A stretch of DNA of 64,000 bases from an uncultured Clostridia bacterium (GCA_944368775.1 CALVXB010000004.1:1-64000); one strand, 5' to 3'; counted from the first letter of the stretch, positions 1 through 9,406 are shown. Numbers and translations are program-made. Notes: generated by a model not told the origin, from the letters alone.

Positions 1-3000
1 CCCTCGCCGACTTCGAGCGTCCTCGTATTGTAGGTGATGACGGGCACGGGGGTGAGTTCGCCGCCCGTGTAGGTGAGCGCGGCGATGGGAGTGACGGCTA
101 CGTCGCTCTCCTCGATATTTTTGGCCAAAATGGTAAAGGACACCTGCGTGCTGCCCTGATAGTTGCCGATGCCCGTGACGGTGACGGTCGCCGTGCCGGC
201 GGCGACGTTTTTATCGTAGCCGACGGTAAAGTCCTTCCCCTCGCCAGCTTCGAGCGTCATCTCGCTGTACTTGATGACGGGCACGGGGGTGAGTTCGCCG
301 CCCGTGTAGGTGAGGGAAGCGAGTTGGCCGATGGTCACATCTTCCGCGGTGATATCTTTGGACAGGATGGTGAAGGTCGCCGATGCGGTGCCCTGATAGT
401 TGCCCGTCCCCGTAATGGTGACCGTCGCAGGCGAGCCGCTCTTTTGCGAGGCGGCCGTATTGTTGCTGTACTCGACGGTGTAATCTGTGCCGAGGCCGAG
501 CGTCATGCCGTTGTAGGTGACGGACGGCGCGGGCTCGATCTCTTTGCCCGTGTACGTCTCGGCGGCGATGGCGGCGATGAACTCATCTTCGAGCGGGCGC
601 GGCAGGATGGTAAAGTCCACATGGATGCTGCCGGTGAAGTTGCCCTTGCCCGTGACGGCGATGTACGCCTGCGCTACGCCCTCGCGCGTCGCCTGCACGT
701 TGTTGTGGTAGACGACGGTATAGTCCTCGTCGGGGATGAGCCCCCTGTCGCCGGAGGGGAGCCCCGTTCCGTTGTACATGATGCCGAGCGAAGGGGTGAG
801 CGCCTCGCCCGTGTACGTCACCTGTTGGATCGTCGTTTTGAAGCCCGAGCCCGCCTCGATCGAGAGCGTGCGCGGGGCGATGGCAAAGGTCAGGGTGACG
901 CTGCCCGTGTAGTTGGCGTTTGCGGCGGCAACGGTGACGGAGGCCTGCTTGCCGCTCTTCTGCATCGCGTCCGTGTTGTCTGCGTAGCCCGTGATGATAA
1001 AGTGGGTGTCGAGCGAGAGGGTGTTGGCGAGATAGGCCGCCGAAATATCATCGTCATCCAGCGTGATGGCGCTGCCCGTGTACGTCTGCTGCGCGATCGT
1101 AAACTCGACGTCGCTGCTCGAGATGTCTTTTGCGAGGATACGGAAGGTCAGCTCGATCTCGCCCCCATAGTTGCCCTGCCCCGTGACGGTGACGGAGACC
1201 GCCGTGCCCGTCACGTTGGTGTAATCGACGCCCTCGGCCTCGTACGAGACGATGTAATCGGTACCCAGCACGAGGTCGTTGACCTTCTGCCCGGCGGTGT
1301 AGGCCGCCGCGATGTCGCCGTCTTTCAGCTCGATGGCGCTGCCCGTGTAGGTGACGTCCTCCGCCTCAAAGGTAACGTCGCCGTCCGCGATATCTTTGGG
1401 AAGGATGGTAAAGTCCGGGCTGTACCTTGTGGCGACGTCCGTCGACACGCCGAGGAGACCGAGCGACTGCGACGTTCGCCCGGTGAAGTTGCCCTTGCCT
1501 TCCAGCTCGAAGTAGACGGGCGTGCCCGTCACGTTCACAGGGTCGACCGTGGTGGTCATACTAAAATAATAGATGTCGAAATCTGTGCCGGCGACCAGCG
1601 GAACGTCTTGCCCGTTCAGGCGGACGGTAAAGGCGGGAACGGCATCTTCGCCCGTGTAGACGGGATCATTCCACTGATAAAAGCCGATCGTATCGATGTC
1701 GACGGGCGCGATGGTAAAGGTCAGCGTGCGCGAGCCCTCGTAGTTGCCCTTGCCCGTGACGGTGACGGTCGCATCGCCCGCGTTTTTGTTGTTTGCGTAC
1801 CCCGCGATGGTAAAGTCGGTATCGAGCGTAAGGCCCTTATCGTTGTATTGCAGCGTGAAGTTGTTGCCGCCGAGCGTGATCGCCGCACCCGTGTAGGTGA
1901 AGGTGCCGACGACGGAAGCCGAAACGGGATCTTCTGCATCCGCAGCGATACTCTTGGGAGCGATGGTGAAGTTCACATCGATGCTGCCCTGATAATTGCC
2001 GCACCCCGTGACGGTGACGGAGACCGCCGTGCCCGTCACGTCGGTGTAGTTGACGCTCTCCGCGTATCCGACGATGTAATCGGTACCCAGCACGAGGTCG
2101 TTTGTGAGGTACGCCGCCGTGATGTCGGCATCCGTCAGCTCGATGGCGCTGCCCGTGTACGTCTTATTGGCGATCGTAAACTTGACGTCTGCGTCGCCGA
2201 TATTCTTTTTTTCGATGGTAAACTCGTTGATGCGCGAGCTCTTGTAGTTGCCCGTGCCTTTGATGTAGGCCTTCGCCGTGCCCGCGTTTTCGTTGTCTGC
2301 GTATACCGTGATGGTAAAGTCGGTGCCGAGCACGAGGTCGTCGACCTTCTCCCCGCCGATATAGTAGGCCGCCGAAATATCATCGCTATCCAGCGTGATC
2401 GCGCTGCCCGTGTACGTCTGTTCCTTGATCGAGAAAACGATGTCGTCGCGGCCGATATTCATTTCCTCGACGGTGACCGTCACGCTGTCCGTCGCCGAAG
2501 AAGTGTCGTCGGCGCAGTACTCGCGCGCGAGGTCGGTCGTCATGGTCACGGTGCAGGTGTAGGTATAGGTATTGACGGAGAGCAATTCATCATCGGTGAT
2601 CGAAGCGGTGGTCCAGCGCTGCGTGCCGCGCGTCCAAACGTACGAGGCGGTCACGTTGCCCGCCGCGGCCGCGAGGGTCGCCGACGCCGTCAGCGTGCGC
2701 GCGTCGCCATAGGTGCAAGAAAAGTCTTGCCCTGCGTCCAGATCGGGGGCGTTCAGCGCCCAGCGGGCGTAGAGGGTGACGTCGCCGCCTGGCGCGTAGC
2801 TTTCGCCGCCGACGCCGACGGAGGTGTACGACTCGTTCCCCGCGGGGCCGCTCTGCGTGTACCAGCCGGACAGGGTATAGCCGGCGAGGGTGACCGCGGG
2901 CAGGGTGCAGCTCTCCCCCGCAACGACGTACACGGCGGCGCTATCCAGCCCCGCCGTGCCCGCGGGCGCGGACAAGGTGACGACGTACTGCTGTTCGACG

Positions 3001-3995
3001 GTGATTTGGACGGGATCGGATGCGAAGTGCGTCTCCGTCGCCGCGACGCGCACCTCGTACGTTTCCGCCGCCGTAAGGCCGGCGATGCCCGCCGCGGGGA
3101 AGGGCGCGTATGTAACTTCGCCCTGCGCGCGGTATTCGAGCGCGCCCGCGGCGATGCCCGCACCTGCCGCCAAGGCGATGCCGCCCTGCTGCACATGCCC
3201 GTTCTCGCCGATGACGGGGGTGACGGTGAACGCGTCCTCTGCGGGCGCAGCCGCCTGCGCGCGCGCGGCAAAGACGGGCGCGAGCGAGACGTCCTCTGTG
3301 GCCGCTTCCCGCGTCCAAGTGTACGTCCAAGTATCGGGATCGAAGACAAAGCCGAGTTCGGCCGCGTTTTCGATATAGTAGTTCTGCGAAGAGAAGGCGA
3401 CGGTGACGGTCAGATCTTGCCCCGCCTCAAAGCGGACGGCCTCCGTGTAAGGCTGCGCCGCCCCCTCGCCGATCTGCACCTCCGCTTCTGCGCCGGCCCC
3501 CGCCGGGAGATCGACGGTGAGCAGCGGCTGCGCGTAGTAGGGCTGCACCGAGACGACCAGCGTCTGCGCCGCATCCAGCGCCTCCAAAGCGGAGGCCGGC
3601 ACGGTCAGCGTGGAGCGCGTGGGGTCGAGCGTATCCGCTTGCAGCGCCCAGCCCTCGACGGCGCTCTCCGCCCCGCCCGCGCTCCCGTCCGATGCGGGGT
3701 CGGCGTACACGGAAATATTTTCTTCCGCAATGGTATAATAGTCATCCGCGTCCAGCGTGAGGACATAGTTTTCCCCCGCGGCGGCGGTTTCGCCGCCCGT
3801 GTAGGTGAAGTGCTCGCCCTCGACGCGTACGGAAAGCTGCGTGCCTTCGGGCAGCGTCTCCCCCTCTCCTGCGGCGAATGCCGGAAGGCCGACGAGCGCA
3901 GACGCCCCGCCGAGGGCGAGGCAAAGAAGGGCCGCCGCGCACAGCGCGCGCAGCGCCCGAAAACGTTTTTTATCTTTTACAGACGGATGTTCCAT
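1..3995 (-). CDS. Large secreted/surface protein with tandem beta-rich repeats (C-terminus outside window)
   Basis: Reading leftward from ATG at 3995 (GGAGAT ribosome site 8 nt upstream) gives 1331 residues with no stop before the window edge. Residues about 10-42 form a signal peptide (basic KDKKRFR, hydrophobic core, AFA end). An InlB/Listeria-Bacteroides-type unit (GYTLSGWYT...GGDVTLYARW) lies around residues 365-435. From about residue 520 onward come some ten repeats of 75-100 residues with the pattern TYTG..I......L..GTDY...Y..N...GTA.V.VTG.GNY.G....FTI, typical of MBG/Ig-like domains in Firmicute surface proteins. The repeated ACxTACACGGG codons recur every 235-307 bp between 62 and 2410. 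Role is probably adhesion or cell-surface scaffolding (inference). No anchor motif is visible because the C-terminus is missing. Confidence 0.9.
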   Translation of the reverse strand, partial: MEHPSVKDKKRFRALRALCAAALLCLALGGASALVGLPAFAAGEGETLPEGTQLSVRVEGEHFTYTGGETAAAGENYVLTLDADDYYTIAEENISVYADPASDGSAGGAESAVEGWALQADTLDPTRSTLTVPASALEALDAAQTLVVSVQPYYAQPLLTVDLPAGAGAEAEVQIGEGAAQPYTEAVRFEAGQDLTVTVAFSSQNYYIENAAELGFVFDPDTWTYTWTREAATEDVSLAPVFAARAQAAAPAEDAFTVTPVIGENGHVQQGGIALAAGAGIAAGALEYRAQGEVTYAPFPAAGIAGLTAAETYEVRVAATETHFASDPVQITVEQQYVVTLSAPAGTAGLDSAAVYVVAGESCTLPAVTLAGYTLSGWYTQSGPAGNESYTSVGVGGESYAPGGDVTLYARWALNAPDLDAGQDFSCTYGDARTLTASATLAAAAGNVTASYVWTRGTQRWTTASITDDELLSVNTYTYTCTVTMTTDLAREYCADDTSSATDSVTVTVEEMNIGRDDIVFSIKEQTYTGSAITLDSDDISAAYYIGGEKVDDLVLGTDFTITVYADNENAGTAKAYIKGTGNYKSSRINEFTIEKKNIGDADVKFTIANKTYTGSAIELTDADITAAYLTNDLVLGTDYIVGYAESVNYTDVTGTAVSVTVTGCGNYQGSIDVNFTIAPKSIAADAEDPVSASVVGTFTYTGAAITLGGNNFTLQYNDKGLTLDTDFTIAGYANNKNAGDATVTVTGKGNYEGSRTLTFTIAPVDIDTIGFYQWNDPVYTGEDAVPAFTVRLNGQDVPLVAGTDFDIYYFSMTTTVDPVNVTGTPVYFELEGKGNFTGRTSQSLGLLGVSTDVATRYSPDFTILPKDIADGDVTFEAEDVTYTGSAIELKDGDIAAAYTAGQKVNDLVLGTDYIVSYEAEGVDYTNVTGTAVSVTVTGQGNYGGEIELTFRILAKDISSSDVEFTIAQQTYTGSAITLDDDDISAAYLANTLSLDTHFIITGYADNTDAMQKSGKQASVTVAAANANYTGSVTLTFAIAPRTLSIEAGSGFKTTIQQVTYTGEALTPSLGIMYNGTGLPSGDRGLIPDEDYTVVYHNNVQATREGVAQAYIAVTGKGNFTGSIHVDFTILPRPLEDEFIAAIAAETYTGKEIEPAPSVTYNGMTLGLGTDYTVEYSNNTAASQKSGSPATVTITGTGNYQGTASATFTILSKDITAEDVTIGQLASLTYTGGELTPVPVIKYSEMTLEAGEGKDFTVGYDKNVAAGTATVTVTGIGNYQGSTQVSFTILAKNIEESDVAVTPIAALTYTGGELTPVPVITYNTRTLEVGE

Positions 3996-4032
3996 GTTCG
4001 TATCTCCGTTTTGTGCCTTTTTGTCCGATACC

Positions 4033-4061
4033 ATTGTACCACACGCGGCGCGATTCGTCAA
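4033..4061 (-). promoter_or_regulatory. Sigma-A promoter of the surface protein gene
   Basis: On the minus strand TTGACG (4061-4056), a 17-nt spacer and TACAAT (4038-4033) lie about 40 nt upstream of the ATG at 3995. Confidence 0.6.
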
Positions 4062-4154
4062 TACGCGCGCGCGCGTTTTTAAGGCGATGGCGAAAATTTC
4101 ACATTCCTTCCGCCTCGCGCGCGGCACAAAATGCGGGCAAAATGCGGCGATACC

Positions 4155-4184
4155 TTGACAAGTTCGGACATTGTGTTGTATAAT
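4155..4184 (+). promoter_or_regulatory. Consensus sigma-A promoter of the peptide-export operon
   Basis: Perfect TTGACA (4155-4160) and TATAAT (4179-4184) boxes separated by 18 nt, about 37 nt before the adaptor start codon. One of the strongest promoters in the window, implying substantial basal expression of the exporter unless repressed. Confidence 0.8.
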
Positions 4185-4221
4185 TTTGTCGAACGAGTGT
4201 GCATTTGTTACGGAGGATCGC

Positions 4222-4743
4222 ATGGAAACGGAAAAAAAGACTTTATTCCGCAAAAAGAGCCTTGACAAGCTGACCTCGCCCGAGGAGCTGGGCGACTATA
4301 TCCGCGTCGCCAAGCCGCGCATCTGGATCACGCTGGGCGCGATCGTCGCTCTGCTGCTGGCGGGCATTTTGTGGGCGTGCTTTTATACCATCACGCGCGC
4401 CGTCGAGTGCGGCGGGTACGTCTACGCCGACTATGTGTACATCTACCTCTCTCCGGACGACTACGAGCGCATCGCCGAGGGGAACGCCGTCAACATCGGC
4501 GGCGCGGACTATACCGTGACGTTGAAGGCGGGCATGCTTTCGGGCGCGACGGTGTACGCCGAGTGGTCGGCAAGAGGGGTGTCGGAAGCGGACGTGAACG
4601 TGTATATGGGCGTGGCGAACAGCGCCGACAGCTACTACGGCGCGGTGACCGTGCACGCGGCGGACCTGCCCGAAGGGGGCGGCGCCGCCTGCTCGATCGT
4701 CTACGAAGAGATCTCCCCCATCGGGCTGGTGCTGGGGGTATAG
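4222..4743 (+). CDS. NHLM-type export system adaptor, shortened HlyD-like protein
   Basis: A 173-residue protein starting at ATG 4222 (GGAGGA site 4212-4217); an upstream in-frame ATG at 4171 is rejected because it lies inside the promoter. The N-terminus LFRKKSLDKLTSPEELGDYIRV..PR.W closely resembles the start of the HlyD-like secretion protein of NHLM bacteriocin systems (LFRK.AL..LSSPEQLD). One transmembrane helix follows at about residues 34-56, then a roughly 115-residue external domain. Family members are usually several hundred residues with a coiled coil and lipoyl domain; both are missing here, so this looks like a minimal adaptor suited to a single-membrane cell (inference). Its TAG stop ends 1 nt before the ATG of the exporter, so the genes are co-translated. 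Confidence 0.75.
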   Translation: METEKKTLFRKKSLDKLTSPEELGDYIRVAKPRIWITLGAIVALLLAGILWACFYTITRAVECGGYVYADYVYIYLSPDDYERIAEGNAVNIGGADYTVTLKAGMLSGATVYAEWSARGVSEADVNVYMGVANSADSYYGAVTVHAADLPEGGGAACSIVYEEISPIGLVLGV

Positions 4744-4744
4744 T

Positions 4745-6931
4745 ATGGCCAAGCAGAAAAAGCTGCGCGCGCCCGTGACCAAGGGCGCCGCGCGCGTGCC
4801 CGTGATCATCCAGCGGGAGGCGCTCGAGTGCGGGGCGACCTCCCTCGGCATGGTGCTCGCCTACTTCGGCAAGTGGGTCACGCCCGAACAGCTGCGCCTC
4901 GACTGCGGCGTCGGCCGCGACGGCTCCTCCGCCAAAAACATCATCAAGGCCGCCCGCAACTACGGTTTAGAGGCGCGCGCCTTCCGCACCGAGCCGGAAG
5001 AGCTGAAAAAGCGGGGCGTCTTTCCCTGCATCCTGCATTGGAACTTTGTACACTTTGTGGTGCTGTGCGGCTTCCGCGGCGGCAAGGCCGTCATCAACGA
5101 CCCCGACCGCGGGCGCATCGCCGTCGATTGGGAGGAGTTCGACCGCTCGTTTACGGGCGTCTGCCTGACCTTTCGCCCTGGCGAAAACTTCGTTCCGGAC
5201 GGAAAGCGCCGTTCGGTCGTCAAGTTTGCCAAGCAGCGCCTGCACCGCATGGGCGGCGCGTTCGCATTCATCGCCCTCACCTCGCTGATCGCGTCCGTCG
5301 TCGGCATATTGACCCCGGCATTTACGAGCATGTTCGCCGACTACCTGCTGACCGGCGAGTACGACGACCTGCTGCTGCCCTTTATCATCGCGCTCAGCGC
5401 CGTGTTCGCGGTGCAGTTTATCACCGTGCTCATCCAAAAGTGGCGGCTGACCGCCCTCGAGAGCAAGCTCAGCTCTGTCGCCAACGCCTCCTTTATGTGG
5501 CACGTTCTGCGCCTGCCCGTCGAGTTCTTTTCGCAGCGGATGGCGGGCGACATCAGCGCGCGGCAGAGCAAAAACGAGTCTATCGCCTATTCGCTCATCC
5601 AGCAGCTCGCCCCCCTGCTGTTCAATTTGATCATGCTCGTCGTATACCTCGCGATCATGATCAACTATTCGCTCATCCTCACCCTCATCGGCGTCGCGTC
5701 CATCGTGCTGAATATGTTCGTATCCCTGCTCGTTTCGCGCAAGCGGGTGAACATCACCAAAGTGCAGGTGCGCGGCGAGGGCAACCTTTCGGGGCAGACC
5801 ATATCGGGCATCGAGATGATCGAGACCATCAAGTCGAGCGGGGCGGAAAACGGATTTTTTGAAAAGTGGGCGGGCTACCAGGCGACGGTGAACACCTCCT
5901 CCGTCAAGTTCAGCAAGCTCAACAGCTACCTCGGCTCGCTGCCCTCCATCATATCCACCCTCGCCGACGTCGCCATCCTCATCACGGGCATCTGGCTGAT
6001 CATCGACGGGCAGTTTACGAGCGGCGCGCTGCTCGCCTTTCAGGGGTTTATGACCTCCTTTTCTACCCCCGTCAACGACCTGATCGGCGTAGGGCAGTCT
6101 GTGCAGGAGATGCGCACGGACATGGACGACATCGAGGACATCATGAGCTACCCGACCGACGTGCCCGACCGCATCGAAAACGAGATCGTCGAGGGGGAGT
6201 CGTACAACAAGCTGAGCGGTGCCATCGTGATGAAGGACGTGACGTTCGGCTACTCCCGCCTCGACCCGCCCCTCATCGAGCACTTCGACCTGACTCTCGA
6301 ACCGGGCAAGAGCGTCGCCTTTGTGGGGCCGTCCGGCTGCGGAAAGTCGACGCTGTCAAAGCTCATCACCGGGCTGTACAAGCCGTGGAGCGGCGAGATC
6401 CTCTACGACGGCAGGCGGCGCGAGGACATCAACCGCGCCGTGTTCACGGGTTCGATCGCCGTCGTCGACCAGGACATCATCCTCTTCAACGACACCATCG
6501 CCAACAACATCAAGATGTGGGATACCTCGATCGAGGACTTTGAAATGATCATGGCGGCGCGCGACGCGCAGCTGCACGAGAGCATCATGCTGCGCGACGG
6601 CGGGTACAACCACGTCATCCTCGACGGCGGCAAAGACTTTTCGGGCGGGGAGCGGCAGCGCATGGAGATCGCGCGCGTGCTCGCGCAGGACCCGACCGTC
6701 ATCGTCATGGACGAGGCGACGAGCGCCTTAGACGCCAAGACGGAGTTTGACGTGACCAACGCCATCAAACAGCGCGGCGTGACGACGGTGGTCGTCGCGC
6801 ACCGCATCTCCACCATCCGCGACTGCGACGAGATCGTGGTGCTGGACGGCGGCAAGGTGGTCGAGCGGGGCACGCACGAGCAGCTGATGCAGAAGAACGG
6901 GCTGTACGCCCGCCTGATCACGAGCGAATGA
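4745..6931 (+). CDS. NHLM-type peptidase-containing ABC exporter (C39 peptidase, permease, ATPase)
   Basis: 728 residues. Residues 1-150 are a C39 peptidase with Gln23 (oxyanion), Cys29 in ECGATSLG, His103 in HFVVL and Asp119 in NDPD, so the double-glycine-cleaving triad is intact. Residues about 165-450 contain the ABC exporter transmembrane segments. The ATPase has Walker A GPSGCGKST, signature FSGGERQRM, Walker B VIVMDEATSALD and the switch His in VVAHRIST. By family (PCAT/NHLM ABC type 1) it cleaves leader peptides after Gly-Gly and pumps the core peptide out. It sits between the adaptor and a second ABC protein; the likely substrate is the peptide encoded at 9163. Length and motifs are complete. 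Confidence 0.92.
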   Translation: MAKQKKLRAPVTKGAARVPVIIQREALECGATSLGMVLAYFGKWVTPEQLRLDCGVGRDGSSAKNIIKAARNYGLEARAFRTEPEELKKRGVFPCILHWNFVHFVVLCGFRGGKAVINDPDRGRIAVDWEEFDRSFTGVCLTFRPGENFVPDGKRRSVVKFAKQRLHRMGGAFAFIALTSLIASVVGILTPAFTSMFADYLLTGEYDDLLLPFIIALSAVFAVQFITVLIQKWRLTALESKLSSVANASFMWHVLRLPVEFFSQRMAGDISARQSKNESIAYSLIQQLAPLLFNLIMLVVYLAIMINYSLILTLIGVASIVLNMFVSLLVSRKRVNITKVQVRGEGNLSGQTISGIEMIETIKSSGAENGFFEKWAGYQATVNTSSVKFSKLNSYLGSLPSIISTLADVAILITGIWLIIDGQFTSGALLAFQGFMTSFSTPVNDLIGVGQSVQEMRTDMDDIEDIMSYPTDVPDRIENEIVEGESYNKLSGAIVMKDVTFGYSRLDPPLIEHFDLTLEPGKSVAFVGPSGCGKSTLSKLITGLYKPWSGEILYDGRRREDINRAVFTGSIAVVDQDIILFNDTIANNIKMWDTSIEDFEMIMAARDAQLHESIMLRDGGYNHVILDGGKDFSGGERQRMEIARVLAQDPTVIVMDEATSALDAKTEFDVTNAIKQRGVTTVVVAHRISTIRDCDEIVVLDGGKVVERGTHEQLMQKNGLYARLITSE

Positions 6932-6943
6932 CGGAGGAGCGCC

Positions 6944-9121
6944 ATGGGTTGGTTTGACGAACAGATCAAGCAGCGCATCGAAAACGACGACGCGCTGTTT
7001 ACCGAAGGCTTTTCTGCCATCGGCAACGCCGTGATCGGCAAAAAATACTCGACGACGGACAGCGCGCGGCAGGAGGCGCAGGCCATCCGCGCCATCCTCA
7101 AATACTACGGCGCGCGGCCGCAGGAAGTGGAAGCGAAGAGCTTTGAAGACCGCCTCGAACTGATGATGCGCCCGACGGGCATCATGCGGCACAACGTCAA
7201 GCTGACGCCCGGCTGGTATAAAGACGCCGTCGGCCCGATGATCGCGCGGCTGAAAAGCGGCGTGCCCGTCGCCGTACTGCCGACAGGGCCCTCCGGCTAC
7301 TCGTACTACGACCCCGCGGCGGGCGGCCGCGTCAAGCTGAATGCCAAGACGGCGGAAAATTTTGCGGAGGAGGCGATCTGCTTCTACCGCCCCTTCCCCC
7401 TGCGCGAGATGACGATGAAGGACTTGCTGCGGTACATATTCCGCTGCTTTTCGCTGTACGACTACGTCGGCATCGTTTTGGCGATGCTGGCGGCGACGCT
7501 GGTCGGGCTCATCCCGCCCGCCCTCAACAATTTGCTGTTCGGCGACGTGCTCGCGGACGGCAACCTGCACGTTTTGGTGCCGCTGGCGCTCACCTTTTTG
7601 GGCGTTTCGGTATCCGCGCTGCTGTTCACGCTGCTGCAAAATATGCTGATCGGCAAGCTCAAAACAAAGGCGCGCATCCAGGTACAGGCGGCTACGATGA
7701 TGCGGCTGCTTTCGGTGCCGGCAGACTTCTTCCGCAAATACACCGCGGGCGACCTCGCCGCGCGCGCGGGCTATGTGAGCACGATGAGCGACGCCATCAT
7801 CGACGCCGTGTTCACGAGCGGCCTCGCGTCCCTCTTTTCGCTGCTCTACCTCGCACAGATCGTCAACTACGCGCCCGCGCTCGCCGTTCCGTCCGTGATC
7901 ATTTTGCTCGTGACGGCGGCGCTGACCATCCTCGCAACGCTCGCCAAAATGCGCTACAACCGGCGGCTGATGACGCTCGGCGCAGAGCACAAGGGCCTCG
8001 AATACGCCCTCATCGCGGGGGTGCAGAAGATCAAATTGAGCGGCTCGGAAAAGCGCGTGTTCGCCAAGTGGGCGAACAGCTACGCCGAGTATATGGAGCT
8101 GAACTGCTCGAACGGGCTGCCCTGGCTGGTCAACCGCGCCGACATCGTGGCGCTGGCCGTCACGCTGATCGGCACCGTGGTGATGTACTTTCTCGCCGTG
8201 CGCTCGGGCGTGACCGTCGCCGAATACACCGCCTTCAACACCGCGTACGGGGAGGTCTCCGTCGCGTTCACCGCGCTGGCGGGGGTGGTCGGCTCGGTCG
8301 CGAGCATCAAGCCCACCCTCGAGCTGGCGCGCCCCATCCTCGCCGCCCGCCCCGAAACGGACGAGCGCAAGCGGGTGCTCACCCGCCTGACGGGCGCCAT
8401 CGAGCTCAACAACGTCAGCTTCCGCTACACAGACAACATGCCCCTCGTGCTCGACAACCTGTCTTTGAAGATCCGCGCGGGGCAGTACGTGGCCGTCGTC
8501 GGGCGGACGGGCTGCGGAAAGTCTACCCTCATGCGCCTGCTGCTCGGCTTTGAACGGCCGCAGAAGGGCGCCATCTACTACGACGGGCAGGACCTGACCA
8601 AGCTCGACCTCAAATCGCTGCGCCGCAACCTGATCGGCGTGGTGACGCAGGACGGCAAGCTCTTCCAGGGGGATATCTTCTCCAACATCGTCATTTCGGC
8701 GCCCCACCTGACCCTCGACGACGCCTGGCGCGCCGCGGAGATCGCGGGCATCGCCGACGACATCCGCAAGATGCCGATGGGCATGAACACCCTCGTTTCC
8801 GAAGGGGGCGGGGCGATATCGGGCGGGCAGCGGCAGCGGCTGATGATCGCACGCGCCGTAGCGACCGGGCCCAAAATTTTGATGCTGGACGAGGCGACCA
8901 GCGCGCTGGACAACATCACGCAGAAAAAGGTCTCCGACGCGCTCGCCTCCCTCAAATGCACGCGATTCGTCATCGCGCACAGGCTGTCGACCATCAAGGA
9001 GTGCGACCGCATTCTCGTGCTGGACGGCGGAAAGATCGTGGAGGACGGCAAGTACGACGAACTGCTCGCCAAGGGCGGGCTGTTCGCCGAGTTGGTCGAG
9101 CGGCAGCGCATCGACCGATAG
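6944..9121 (+). CDS. NHLM-type partner ABC transporter, no active peptidase
   Basis: 725 residues with GGAGGAG ribosome site just before ATG 6944. The N-terminal 165 residues contain no C39 Cys/His motif but match the layout of the second NHLM ABC protein: a domain with GVPVAVLPTG..GYSYYDP and then ..A.CFYRPFPLREM leading into the membrane region. Transmembrane segments occupy about 175-455. The ATPase carries GRTGCGKST, ISGGQRQRL, LMLDEATSALD and FVIAHRLST. In this family the two ABC subunits are thought to form a heterodimer, one carrying the protease. Only 12 nt separate it from the preceding gene, so both are made together. Confidence 0.9.
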   Translation: MGWFDEQIKQRIENDDALFTEGFSAIGNAVIGKKYSTTDSARQEAQAIRAILKYYGARPQEVEAKSFEDRLELMMRPTGIMRHNVKLTPGWYKDAVGPMIARLKSGVPVAVLPTGPSGYSYYDPAAGGRVKLNAKTAENFAEEAICFYRPFPLREMTMKDLLRYIFRCFSLYDYVGIVLAMLAATLVGLIPPALNNLLFGDVLADGNLHVLVPLALTFLGVSVSALLFTLLQNMLIGKLKTKARIQVQAATMMRLLSVPADFFRKYTAGDLAARAGYVSTMSDAIIDAVFTSGLASLFSLLYLAQIVNYAPALAVPSVIILLVTAALTILATLAKMRYNRRLMTLGAEHKGLEYALIAGVQKIKLSGSEKRVFAKWANSYAEYMELNCSNGLPWLVNRADIVALAVTLIGTVVMYFLAVRSGVTVAEYTAFNTAYGEVSVAFTALAGVVGSVASIKPTLELARPILAARPETDERKRVLTRLTGAIELNNVSFRYTDNMPLVLDNLSLKIRAGQYVAVVGRTGCGKSTLMRLLLGFERPQKGAIYYDGQDLTKLDLKSLRRNLIGVVTQDGKLFQGDIFSNIVISAPHLTLDDAWRAAEIAGIADDIRKMPMGMNTLVSEGGGAISGGQRQRLMIARAVATGPKILMLDEATSALDNITQKKVSDALASLKCTRFVIAHRLSTIKECDRILVLDGGKIVEDGKYDELLAKGGLFAELVERQRIDR

Positions 9122-9162
9122 ATCGCGGGCGCGCCCGCAAAAAATTCGAGGAGGAAGGGACA

Positions 9163-9369
9163 ATGGCACTGTTCGGCAAAAAGGACAAGGCGGACAAAAA
9201 GGACAAGGCGGGCGAGTTTATCGCCCCCGACGAGGGGTTCCTCGGCCCGGACAAGGGGCTGAGCGAGGAGCTCGACCTCGACGACCTCGGCTCGGTGACG
9301 GGGGGCGTGCGCCTCTCGCACGAGAACATTTACGGCAGCAAGGAGAAGGATACGGGCGCAAAGCGCTGA
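9163..9369 (+). CDS. Small peptide with double-glycine leader, predicted cargo of the exporter
   Basis: 68 residues from ATG 9163, preceded by a very strong GAGGAGG site (9148-9154). The N-terminal half is charged (KKDKADKKDK). Residues 33-48 read LSEELDLDDLGSVTGG, a textbook double-glycine leader (acidic/hydrophobic helix ending in GG) recognised by C39 peptidases. Cleavage after Gly48 would leave a 20-residue core starting VRLSHENIYG and ending KDTGAKR. The core has no Cys and only single Ser/Thr residues, so lanthionine or disulfide formation is not expected, and no RiPP modification gene is nearby. It lies 41 nt after the ABC genes in the same direction. Bacteriocin or signalling peptide are both possible; it is too hydrophilic for a classic pore-former (inference). 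Confidence 0.8.
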   Translation: MALFGKKDKADKKDKAGEFIAPDEGFLGPDKGLSEELDLDDLGSVTGGVRLSHENIYGSKEKDTGAKR

Positions 9370-9406
9370 ATTTATCTCTTTTTCTGCAGCATTTTCAAAA
9401 AAAGGC

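Noticed and set aside
324..4082. Plus-strand open frame of 1252 codons
   Set aside because: It is antisense to the repeat surface protein. Its composition (Arg/Asp/Gly-rich, no domains) is that of a GC-driven shadow, and the minus frame has signal peptide, repeats, ribosome site and promoter.
6728..9169. Minus-strand open frame of 813 codons
   Set aside because: Shadow of the second ABC transporter; low-complexity His/Arg/Gln sequence without family features.
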